Assembly: GCA_948146395.1 (NCBI GenBank)
Contig: OX411554.1
Span: 38,913,730 to 38,977,729 of the forward strand
Direction of reading: 5' to 3'
Origin: Fragum whitleyi
Taxonomy: Eukaryota; Mollusca; Bivalvia; Cardiida; Cardiidae
Length of the DNA: 64,000 nucleotides
Made by a program: the position numbers and the translations under genes. The notes beneath the pieces are model-generated. The model was not told the DNA's origin, did not search any database, and saw only the letters and a program-made list of their open reading frames with translations. Shown here piece after piece: positions 10,921 through 19,811 of the stretch. Numbering within the stretch: the stretch's first letter is position 1; every line of letters begins with the position of its first letter.

Positions 10921-12036
10921 CTATTGTCTGGCATACTTTGCTCCCCCCCGTCGTTGGGAGTTTTTTCTCTCATCACTTGTTACTGTGTGTGAGGGAGTAT
11001 AATGGCTGCGGTAACTAGGATTACCATAAGGCCTATGACGGTATGAGCCTCTAAAGCGTCCTCTCAGGGGCATACTGGTAGTGCGTTTATTAGTCCAAAG
11101 CACCTTACTGCCCATGCGACTACTGTCCTCTATTTCTTTCACAGTTTTTGACACATCATCGCCAAATAGCCATGCAGTGTATGGAACGTTATGATTACAA
11201 AGAACACTAAACTCTTTTTTCAATTCTGGTTTGAGGAGGTCTCGCCTCAACATACAGTTCTGGTAATTAGCGTGCCCTAACAAAGCCACTGCATCATTAA
11301 GATTGTCAATGAATGATGATATCTCCCCTGAGTGAGTGTTTTCATCAGCTTTCAATGCCTTTTCTACATCAACCAGTTTATTAATTGTTGTGGCCAAAAT
11401 CACAGAGGATTTGATGACAGAAGTCGCACATTTTTGAAGTTTGGCATCGGTTGACTGTGCCTTCCGTGACATTATGTCCCAAATAATCCTATTCATCCGA
11501 ACTGTCTGCAAGCCTGTGCAGTTGTTAGGTCTAGGAAGGTTCTCATCTTTTACCAGGTCTTCATATTGACCCTCTTCAATGCCTTTACTGAAAAGGTCTG
11601 TGATATTCCTAGCTAAACTAGAATCAATGTCTGGCCCACAATTTTCTGATGATCTGAATCTTTTTGACAAACTACTGAACCGATCACTTTCAGATTTTTT
11701 GTGTTGTTCATCATCAATTTCTCCATCAGAATAGTGTTTATTTTCTGACATGTATGAGTAGGAGTCATCCTCATAACCTGCCTCATAGCTTTCTTGCAAA
11801 GATTGCTCAACATTGTCCATACGTTTTGTAAGCGTATCCATTTTCTTGTCAGACTGAGTCTGAGCATCACGAATTTCGGAAAGTGCCTTCAAAATCAGGT
11901 CACTTTGATCAGGCGAGGTTGCCGATGTAGATTTTGAAGAAGACGACGTCTTCTTAGTTGGACCCCTCGTCATTTTCGGGTCGTCAGATTTGTCTTTCGG
12001 CTCCTTAGATTCTGTCGACTTGGCAGAATTCGCCAT
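10921..12036 (-). CDS. DIRS gag-like protein
   Basis: 371 residues with no identifiable enzymatic motif. The N-terminus is rich in Ser, Lys and Thr. A predicted coiled-coil-prone stretch lies near residues 45-90, and the C-terminus is Arg/Tyr/Ser-rich without a zinc knuckle. Position, being the first ORF after the 5' inverted terminal repeat, and size fit the gag-like ORF1 of DIRS elements. Function is inferred from context. Confidence 0.8.
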   Translation of the reverse strand: MANSAKSTESKEPKDKSDDPKMTRGPTKKTSSSSKSTSATSPDQSDLILKALSEIRDAQTQSDKKMDTLTKRMDNVEQSLQESYEAGYEDDSYSYMSENKHYSDGEIDDEQHKKSESDRFSSLSKRFRSSENCGPDIDSSLARNITDLFSKGIEEGQYEDLVKDENLPRPNNCTGLQTVRMNRIIWDIMSRKAQSTDAKLQKCATSVIKSSVILATTINKLVDVEKALKADENTHSGEISSFIDNLNDAVALLGHANYQNCMLRRDLLKPELKKEFSVLCNHNVPYTAWLFGDDVSKTVKEIEDSSRMGSKVLWTNKRTTSMPLRGRFRGSYRHRPYGNPSYRSHYTPSHTVTSDERKNSQRRGGAKYARQ

Positions 12037-12243
12037 GATACCACGAGGTCCGTCGGGTAAATTGATTTACTTTAAGAGTTCGAGCTTGAACAGCGTCCAA
12101 GACATGAAAATCCGAAACGGACAGCAAATGGCAAGATCTGAAGCGAACTGCGTCCGCATAAATCGTCAAAATAATGGCAAAATATTCCCAAATCTTCTCG
12201 AGATTTCGTTTTCGTGACAGACTGCACCGGAAACGCTAAGCAC

Positions 12244-12281
12244 ACTGACTGCGCATGCGCGGCTCGCATCTCATTTTAATT
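12244..12281. repeat. DIRS inverted terminal repeat, 5' copy
   Basis: 38-bp block, reverse complement of 7749-7786. The outer unique 5' end continues to about 12314. Contains GCGCATGCGC, a match to the NRF-1 consensus, about 210 bases upstream of the gag ATG. Confidence 0.9.
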
Positions 12282-12314
12282 ACCGCAATGTATCGTAATC
12301 GGCGAAATGGAATT

Positions 12315-13410
12315 TACCATATACACACTTATACCTGGATACATTAGATGTAAATAACAATTATCAATATGGATACAATTTTGATAATTGTATTGTTTAT
12401 CAAAATGTTAGAAATTTGACAAATCTTTGTCAGCTTGTCATTAGATTAACATTAAAATGTTTATTGATGTTCAAGAGAATATGTTTGGCCTAGAAATAGT
12501 TGATACAGTTACGCCCTCTAGATTCCTGCTTGACCATCAAGGAGAAGTTCATCCTGTCAACTCTTCAAAAATGACCAACTTGCAAATAATTTTTCATTCT
12601 GGTACGTCTTATTTTTCCAGCCAATGATAGGTGGCAAAAAATAAGGCACACCAAAATAAAAAAAAACACTACATTTTGGGTATACCTGGCAACAATAAGA
12701 CACTGCGAAATTATTCCAACATACAGTACTAAACTGCATTTTCATAGACTTATGGAATTTACAAAATGATATCTACCTATTTACAGCATTTAGCGAATTG
12801 AATTTTTTTGCAGCAATTTTTTTCTGAATTTTTGCCAATGGCTAAATTGGCTAAGGGCAGGGTGAGCCCTGAGCAACTTCTACCAAATAACAATAAAAAA
12901 AGTTGCCAAATTGGATTTGCCATAGACAGGATTTAACTGTATGTGTATTAGCACTTCTCCTTCTTTTCAAACAGAACAGACTATGATCAGTCCGCACAGA
13001 TGCAGGGCTCGTGTTTGACCCTTAAACCAGGGTTTTGACCCCCAAAAATATGAAAATATCTTAATTTGACTCCTATAAATTTCTCCCAAGGGGGTCATTT
13101 TGACCTACTTGAGAGAAATTTCTAAGGGTCAAAACATGTTTTTATACCTTAGGTTTTTACAAATTACTATCTTACATTCTACAAATCAATTACTTGTTTC
13201 ATAGCATTACAAGAAAAAATTAAAGTGACCCTTAAATATGCAAAATTCTACTTATGATTTACTTTTTTCATTTTGACCCCTTTAAATTTAGATTTGACCC
13301 CCATTATAAAAATCTTACACGACCCCTGAGATGTACAGTCTAATAATCTGCCTGCTTTCTACATAGTTGTTGTTGGAATACTTAGAGCAACAGTTGTTGA
13401 AATATTCCAA
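12315..13410. other. Intron DNA with diverged repeats
   Basis: Rest of the MRPS22 intron right of the DIRS element. Bases 13000-13330 hold repeated TTTGACCCC-like phrases resembling sequence at 22700-22925 and 25090-25440, an old interspersed repeat. No coding frame was recognised. Confidence 0.4.
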
Positions 13411-13593
13411 CAAGAGCACTCCTTGTGTAAGCATTTTTTCCTATTCCCACAATATAACAAGAACCTTCATTTTAAGATTTTTGTTTGATTATTTTTCTTT
13501 TTTCATTTTTAGGATAGATAAGCAGACAAACAAACAGGCAGACAGACATACGGTCATCAGTAAAACAATATGCCCCAATCTTTTGATGGGGCA
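13411..13593 (+). mobile_element. Small hairpin-tailed element
   Basis: Begins CAAGAGCACTCCTTGTG. It has a GACA/AACA-rich run near 13515-13550 and ends in the stem-loop TGCCCC...GGGGCA (13571-13593). The plan (short 5' motif, GACA-like run, terminal hairpin) is shared with 21655-21850 and is a miniature of the Helentron-like elements. Confidence 0.45.
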
Positions 13594-13711
13594 TCAGAAT
13601 TTCATTGACATCTGAAATCTTACAATTTGGACCAGTCTAAAAGAGTTAATGAAAATAGTTGTTTGGTAGAGGTGGCTGTATAAAGCAAAATTTCTGAACC
13701 TATTCCCTACC

Positions 13712-14068
13712 CAGGGGTGTGGAATTCCCATGCCCGACTTGTCCGACTTGGGCTTTTGTACTTGAGGACAAGTAGATTTTTCTAAGCCACTTGTCCAAGG
13801 ACAAGTAAATACCAGGGCAAATCTTGGAATGTTACTTAAAAGAATTAAGAGAGAAATCATCCTAATGTTCATATCGTAGGGTAGAAAACATTGTTTTTAA
13901 TGAAGAAAATGCTGGATACCAGCATTTTCTTCATCAAAAGGCAATGCTTTTTTCATATTTTTCTATTTATTCTTTAGCGGACAAGTTCATTTTGATCCTG
14001 GACGAGTAGAAAATCCGCATTTACTTGTCCAAGGACAAGTGGAGAAAACTCGTATTTCCACACCCCTG
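13712..14068. mobile_element. hAT-like MITE at an MRPS22 splice donor, copy 1
   Basis: Terminal inverted repeats CAGGGGTGTGGAA and TTTCCACACCCCTG; central palindrome AATGCTGG...CCAGCATT at about 13905-13937; subterminal CTTGTCC(A)AGGACAAG palindromes. Flanking 8-mers CCCTACCC (13705-13712) and CCTTACCC (14069-14076) match at 7 of 8, a typical hAT duplication. The right duplicate contains the 5' splice site of the adjacent MRPS22 exon. A sister copy at 23455-23805 has a perfect 8-bp duplication. Confidence 0.8.
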
Positions 14069-14074
14069 CCTTAC

Positions 14075-14164
14075 CCTGATAAAATGTTCACTGTCAGGTT
14101 CAAACTGCACACAGGCTCGCTCTAAAATATATCTGTATTCTATATCCTTTCTCTTCAATATTTC
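14075..14164 (-). CDS. MRPS22: Mitochondrial ribosomal protein mS22, fourth recognised exon
   Basis: A 90-nt, phase 0-0 exon encoding 30 residues, including EILKRKDIEYRYILERACVQ and FEPDSEHFIR. The block CVQFEPDS corresponds to CFAQFEPDS in human mS22. The acceptor is TACTTACAG and the donor AGG|GTAAGG. The exon is squeezed between two MITEs: a pogo-like element ends ten bases upstream of the exon, and a hAT-like element begins at intron position +7. Confidence 0.9.
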
Positions 14165-14173
14165 CTGTAAGTA

Positions 14174-14522
14174 CAGTAAAACTTGTGTTAAGCGACCACC
14201 TAAGGGACCACCAAAAAGCGGTCGTTTATGGAAATGGTCGCTTAATACAAAATATCATAATAAAAGTGACAGTTCATTTTGATCGCATTTATAGATTGTC
14301 TGTCAAGTTGTACTGAATCCTATGATGTTTAAACCCACCAGAATCGTCTTATCGAGACGATTCTAATGGGTTCAAACAAAATAAGATTCAACAATAACCA
14401 ATTTTTCGTTAAGAATGTCCCCTTTTTTCAGAGATTTTGCTTACGGTGAAGGGACTTTTTATGGTGGTCGCTTAATGAAATAGGTCGCTTAATACATGTG
14501 GTCGCTCGAGCAATATCGACTG
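14174..14522. mobile_element. Tc1/pogo-like MITE (family G), copy 2
   Basis: Ends CAGTAAAACTTG and CAATATCGACTG with TA on both sides (14172-14173, 14523-14524). Subterminal arms share TTAAGCGACCACC. On the MRPS22 strand the element stops ten bases before the exon starting at 14164, so it must supply the branch point and most of the pyrimidine tract. Confidence 0.8.
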
Positions 14523-14639
14523 TAGATTAAACCATTTAAAAGCCATTTTCCATCACCCACCCACCCCCCACCCCCACCTTTAGTAACTGAGAAAATGAGG
14601 ACTTGAAAAAGCTACAGATAAATGGATGGACCGACTGAC

Positions 14640-14820
14640 TGACTGACCAAATGACAATTTATCTCATTTTTGCATTGAAGAAAGAGATTAATCAATTATT
14701 TTCAGAGCAAGATCTGCGACATATGAAAATAAAGCCTTTGTTGTGCACTCTATTAAAACATAAATCAATCTTACACTGAAACAAACAATTATCCTCTTTA
14801 AATTTGACTTAAATGTTATA
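14640..14820 (-). repeat. Interspersed repeat family H, inverted fragment
   Basis: Reverse complement reads AAAGAGGATAATTGTTTG then TCAGTGTAAGATTGATTTAT, matching 7063-7110. Confidence 0.5.
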
Positions 14821-14856
14821 ATTATAGTACATTTCCACCTTAAATCTCAAGTTTAA

Positions 14857-15077
14857 CCCTTTCCTGTTTTACAAAATTTTGGACCTGTCCAAATTCAAAG
14901 GTTTTGCAGACGAAAATTGAAAGTGGATTTAATTTGAAAAATAACCATTCAGTAGGGTAGAAAATAGTGTGGAAAAAGAAGAAATTGCTTGTCAGAAGCA
15001 ATTTCTTTTTTTTTCACAATGTTTTCTCAATCATAAAAGCACAGGCACGTAAAAAGCAGGGATTAAACAGCAAAGGG
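14857..15077 (+). mobile_element. piggyBac-like TTAA MITE (family C), complete copy
   Basis: 221 bp between two TTAA tetranucleotides (14853-14856, 15078-15081). Terminal inverted repeats CCCTTTCCTGTTTTA and TTAAACAGCAAAGGG. The CCCT start and TTAA target fit piggyBac-derived MITEs. Interior palindrome GAAATTGCTTGTC...AAGCAATTTC. This intact copy is the empty-site reference for the nest at 26782-31132. Confidence 0.75.
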
Positions 15078-15115
15078 TTAAAGCATTTTAAAGCAATTAT
15101 GACCCAAAGCATCAT

Positions 15116-15432
15116 GACAAAAGTCTTATAAAGTGAGGTCTAAAAAGTCTTATAAAGTGAGGTCTAAAAAGTCTTATAAAGTGAGGTCTAAAAAGTCTTA
15201 TAAAGTGAGGTCTAAAAAGTCTTATAAAGTGAGGTCTAAAAAGTCTTATAAGGTGAGGTCTAAAAAGTCTTATAAAGTGAGGTCTAAAAAGTCTTATAAG
15301 ATGAGGTCTTAAAAGTCTTATAAAGTGAGGTCTAAAAAGTCTTATAAAGTGAGGTCTAAAAAGTCTTATAAAGTGAGGTCTTAAAAGTCTTATAAAATGA
15401 GGTCTTAAGAGTCTTATAAAGTGAGGTCTACA
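15116..15432. repeat. 23-bp minisatellite
   Basis: About 14 head-to-tail copies of AAGTCTTATAAAGTGAGGTC-type units (23 bp), nearly identical, with drift at the right end (GTGAGG to ATGAGG, TCTA to TCTT). No spacers, so not a CRISPR array. Lies in an MRPS22 intron. Confidence 0.9.
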
Positions 15433-15592
15433 TGTGACAACCTGTCAATTAACCAGCCTATTTCCTTTAATAATTAGGAAAGAGTCACAGTTTTAACAAC
15501 AACTGGGTATTCATTAGTATAATTCTGGTAAATAGCCTTAGTATTACATTTTTATAAAGAATTAAATTGTTTGTTTCAGTTAAGATCAATTT

Positions 15593-16317
15593 ATGGGATG
15601 GTAACGAGTACCAATTTTACTAATCGATTACTCGTTCGCCCTTCCGATCAAGTACTCGAGTACTCAGATAGAATTTACAACATTCATTTATTCTGTGTCT
15701 TCAAACGTAAAGATATATGGTATTTGCTGCATATTTTTGGTCGAAGGGTCAGTTGAAATGACTTATGATTGCTAATTTATTTTAAGAAACGGAAAATTGT
15801 AAAGTGCATGCTTAGAGAGTGTCATTTCTCGGTAAAATTTCCAGGCGATATTCATCTGTTTTATATATAACTTTCGGTTGAGAAAGACTTAGTAACTACA
15901 ACATCGATTAAGATTTCATTACAAGGTTTTGAACGACGCTGCAACATTCCGTTGATCCAAAGATCCAAGTAAATCTTACCGTTCCTGATCAGGGTGCCAA
16001 AAGCTGAAGGTGCGAAAAGTTATAAAATGACATGTATTGATTGACAGCAAGAACAATGACAGTTGGCACTTATTTGCAAATTTGGAAAAATATCGATGGA
16101 TAAGACAATCGGCAGGCGCTCAGGTGTTGCATACATTATCTTTAGCTGAACAGCATTTCATATGAAAGATATTTTGAGAAACTATGAAAAAATGAGATTG
16201 GAAACGAATATGCTATTATTTCATTTCTTTACTGATTAATCGATTAGTGAAATTGGTAATTGATAATCGGACGTTCGATCGAGTACTCGATTAATCGAAT
16301 ACTCGTTCCTATCCCTA
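15593..16317. mobile_element. hAT-like MITE, 725 bp
   Basis: Inverted ends ATGGGATGGTAACGAGTA and TACTCGTTCCTATCCCTA. Flanking 8-mers ATCAATTT (15585-15592) and ATCAATTC (16318-16325) match at 7 of 8. Many ATCGATTA/ACTCGAG-type repeats lie near both ends. No transposase ORF. Confidence 0.75.
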
Positions 16318-16478
16318 ATCAATTCATATATCATTTAGTTAATAACAAACGCTAGATTTTCACGCCTGACAGAGCCATGAGTCAAAATATAGCTTTACCG
16401 TTCACAAAATGAAATACCCAGTTTTCAATCAATCTCAATTTATAGAAATAAACATTTATTCTATTTCTTTATTACAAA

Positions 16479-17680
16479 CTAGAAAGCCATGAATGGCTTG
16501 AGTCACTCCACAGGCTTGAAATTCTTGTAAAAGCAAATAAATGTTTTGACTAGATTTTTAGATATTTGGGGTTCTACTGATGTTGAAAATGATTTTCAAA
16601 GTTTCAACTATATAACAGAGAGAGAAATGACCTCTGCTATTAAAAGACATATTTTTCATCAAATCAAAATAATTTTTGGCTGCATGATAATGGGTTACCC
16701 AAGGATCATTCCAGTGGAATTTGGTTGATATCCATCAGTTACATTCTGAGAAAATGATTTTCAAAGTTTCCATTATTTAACATATTGAGAATTGACCTCC
16801 ACCCATAAAATGTATATCTTTCATCCAATCTAAACAAATTTTGGTACACTGATAAAGGGTCACTCAAGGATCATTCCAGTGAAATTAAGCTAATATCCAA
16901 AAATCAGATTTTGAGATAATGATTTTCAAATTTTCCACTATATAACATATAGGGAAATGACCTCCGCACATAAAATCCAAATTTTTCATCCAATCAAAAT
17001 AATTTTTAGTACACTGATAAAGGGTCACTCAAGGATCATTTCAGTGAAATTTGGTTGATATCCATCTGTTACATTCTGAGAAAATGATTTTCAAAGTTTC
17101 AACTATATTACATATAGAGAAATGACCTCCGCCCATAAAATGCATATTTTTCATCCAATCACAATGATTTTTTGTAGAATGATAAAGGGTCACTCAAGGA
17201 TCATTCCAGTGAAATTTGGTTGATATCCATCAGTTACATTCTGAGAAAATGCTTTTCAAAGTTTCCACTATATTACATATAGAGAAATGACCTCCGCCCA
17301 TAAAATGCATATTTTCCATCCGATCACAATGATTTTTTGTTGACTGATAAAGGGTTACCCAAGGATCATTCATGTAAAATTCAATTGGTATCCATTGATT
17401 AGAATCTGAGAAAACTCACTTTTTACCATATTTGGAAATTAGCCACGCCCATTTAATCCATGTTTTTCATTGGATCAAAATTTCTTGAACAACTTTGAAA
17501 GAGGGTCACCCAAGGATCATTCCTGTGAAGTTTGGTTGAAATCCATCCAGTAGTTTCTGAGGAGAAGATTTTTAAAGAAAAGTTTACGACCGGACGAACG
17601 GACGCACACACGGACGGACGGACGCACGACGGACACAACGCCATGACAATAGCCCCAGTGGCTTTCAGCCAGTGGAGCTA
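16479..17680 (+). mobile_element. Helentron-like element, type B copy 1
   Basis: 5' end CTAGAAAGCCATGAATGGCT plus GAGTCACTCCAC. 3' end has a GACGGACG-type run, then CCAGTGGCTTTCAGCCAGTG plus GAGCTA. The core is about six units of about 150-180 bp with AAGGATCATTCCAGTGAAAT. The uninterrupted family H copy near 7203 shows insertion between A and A with no duplication. Confidence 0.75.
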
Positions 17681-18006
17681 AAAATTATACAATATGAGGA
17701 AATTTCAGAATTAATTGTCTTAAAATGTATCACTTTGCACATGACTGCTTAGCAAAGTTCATGATGATGTAATTTATTGGGCCGATTGGCTACACTCAGA
17801 TTACGTCAGATAGGCTGAAATAAACTAATGCATGATAGAAGTTTATGACAATTTCCCTGGTTAGCGGTAGTTGGTGAAATTATCAAAAGAAAATCTGTTG
17901 TTATTTCTCAATAATTCACTTAAAAGATTGAAGAAATTGGTAAATTGTACTTCAATATGTTTAGTCTTAAAATGCACAAGCACAAATATTTCAAAATAAA
18001 AATTAC

Positions 18007-18159
18007 CTCAAGATATTTTTTTTCGAACATTTTTGGCATAAATATTTCACGACCTGGGACAGGATTAAACATCTGACAGACTCTGTCAACTGTGTCCCAA
18101 TCTACATATGTGAGTTTACCGTCAGGATGTCGACACACAGCTGGACGAGTATTGTTTCC
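18007..18159 (-). CDS. MRPS22: Mitochondrial ribosomal protein mS22, third recognised exon
   Basis: 153 nt, 51 codons, phase 0-0, acceptor GAATTTTAG and donor GAG|GTAATT. Encoded motifs are NNTRPAVCRHPDGKLTYVDW, DTVDRVCQMFNPVPGREIF and MPKMFEKKYLE. These correspond to the human block REPSGTLRKASWEERDRM and its continuation. A Helentron-like element begins 29 bases upstream of the acceptor. Confidence 0.9.
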
Positions 18160-18188
18160 CTAAAATTCATGTCATACATAAATCAATA

Positions 18189-19605
18189 CAAGAGGCCCAA
18201 GAGGGCCTGTATCGCTCCACTGGCTTTAAAATCTTTAGACTTTCAGTAAATAAAGCTTACTTTAAAAGAATACATTAACACTCCAAAATCTCCTAGGACC
18301 TATTTAGTAATGATTAAATGTTTCTGGTCTATATTGCACCAAAATACTCAATCACAATGAACCTGCAACCCTTGACCAATCTTATTAAAACATAAGGTTC
18401 AGAAGATGTCATTCAAAGATTTCGGGCTCAAAATAGGCCCCACCTGACATGCCCATATTTATGGACCAATCAAAATTTCTTGAACAATTTAAGTAAATAG
18501 TCACCCAAGAAACATTCTGGTAAAGTTTCATTGAAATTGGCTGAGTGGTTCCGGAGGAGATATCGTTCAAAGATTTTGGCCTCAATATAAGCCCCACCCT
18601 GCCACGCCCAAATTTATAGGCCTATCAAAATTTAGCAAATATTTTTTGTAAAGGGACACTCAAGGAACATTCTGGAAAAGTTTCATTGAAATCAGCGAAG
18701 TGGTTCAGAAGAAAATGTCATTTGAAAATTTCGGGCTCAAAATAGGCCCCGCCCTGCCACGCCCCTATTTTTAGACCAATCAAATTTTCTTGAACAATTT
18801 AAGTAAAGGGTCAACCAAGGAACATTCTGTTAAAGTTTCATTGAAATCGGCCCAGTGGTTCAGGAGGACATGTTGTTCAAAGATTTCGGGCTCAAAATAG
18901 CCCCGCCCTGCCACGCCCATATCTATGGGCCAATCAAAATTTCTTGGATAATTTAAGTAAAGGGTCACCCAAAGAACATTCTGTTAAAGTTTCATTGAAA
19001 TCAGGCCAGTTGTTCAGGAAAAGATGTCATTCAAAGATTTCGGGCTCAAAATAAGCCCCGCCCTGCCACGCCCATTTTTATGGACCAATCAAAATTTCTT
19101 GAACAATTTAAGTAAAGGGTCACCCAAGGAACATTCTATTAAAGTTTCATTGAAATTGGCCCATTGGTTCAGGAGGAGATGTCATTCAAAGATTTTGGGC
19201 TCAAAATAAGCCCCGCCCTGCCACGCCCATATTCGGGGGTCAATCAAAATTTCTTGAACAATTTAGGTAAAGGGTCACCCAAGGAACATCCATGCCAAGT
19301 TTCATTGAAATTGGCCCAATGGTTTGGGAGGAGAAGATTTTCAAAGATTTCAAAGTGAAAAAATGCCACGCACTGCCACGCCCATATTTGGGGGTCAATC
19401 AAAATTTCTTTAACAATTTTGGAAGAGGGTCACCCAAGGAACATTTCTACCAAGTTTCATCAAAATCTGCCCATTGGTTTAGGAGGAGAAGATGTTTAAA
19501 GAAAAAGTTTACGCACGCACAGACGCACGGACGGACGGACGGACGGACGGACGGACGGACACACCGCCATGACAATAGCTCGCTGGCCTTCGGCCAGTGG
19601 AGCTA
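18189..19605 (+). mobile_element. Helentron-like element, type F
   Basis: 5' end CAAGAGGCCCAAGAGGGCC then TCGCTCCACTGG; 3' end CTGGCCTTCGGCCAG stem-loop then TGGAGCTA, preceded by an ACGGACGG run (19500-19560). The core is about eight units of roughly 150 bp with CCCCGCCCTGCCACGCCCAT and AATTTCTTGAACAATTTAAG. Its 3' module is that of type B, its 5' start resembles type A/D. Confidence 0.7.
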
Positions 19606-19811
19606 AAAATCATGATGGAATTCCCATTTCCCCTAGCTCCTGCTAAAGCAATGCTCAATAGACAAAATAAGAGCAATCCATGTACGTGCCAATGGGCTTC
19701 TAATAGTTGCTGGAAAATAGATTTAAATTTCAATAGAAAGAAAGATTTTGTTTAGGAATTTACCCATATACTGTTGAATTTTAACTTTGTTTCCAACAAC
19801 ATGTAAATGTT
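19606..19811. other. Intron DNA, nothing recognised
   Basis: Short stretch between elements in an MRPS22 intron. Confidence 0.4.

Larger units (their letters stand above)
7670..12314 (-). mobile_element. Complete DIRS tyrosine-recombinase retrotransposon
   Basis: About 4.64 kb on the minus strand, inside an MRPS22 intron and in the gene's orientation. A 38-bp sequence at 12244-12281 is repeated in inverted form at 7749-7786. Outside it each terminus has its own unique sequence. Both unique ends recur complemented and fused at 7872-8003, the internal complementary region expected for DIRS-1-type elements that replicate through a circular junction. Order in transcript direction is gag-like, RT/RNase H/MT-like, tyrosine recombinase. 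No target duplication is evident, as expected for recombinase-mediated insertion. All three ORFs are open, so the element may be recent or active. Confidence 0.93.
15560..17980. repeat. Interspersed repeat family H, copy 2, split by two insertions
   Basis: Aligns with 7063-7560 but is interrupted by a hAT-like MITE at 15593-16317 and a Helentron-like element at 16479-17680. The right arm (17690-17980) matches 7200-7520 and ends about 27 bases from an MRPS22 donor. Confidence 0.55.

Noticed and set aside
15116..15432. Regular direct repeats resembling a CRISPR array
   Set aside because: Units are contiguous with no spacers, and the context is a eukaryotic intron.
17453..19606. Several 60-100 residue frames over the Helentron-like cores
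   Set aside because: The frames follow the tandem units, differ between units and lack codon-like conservation.
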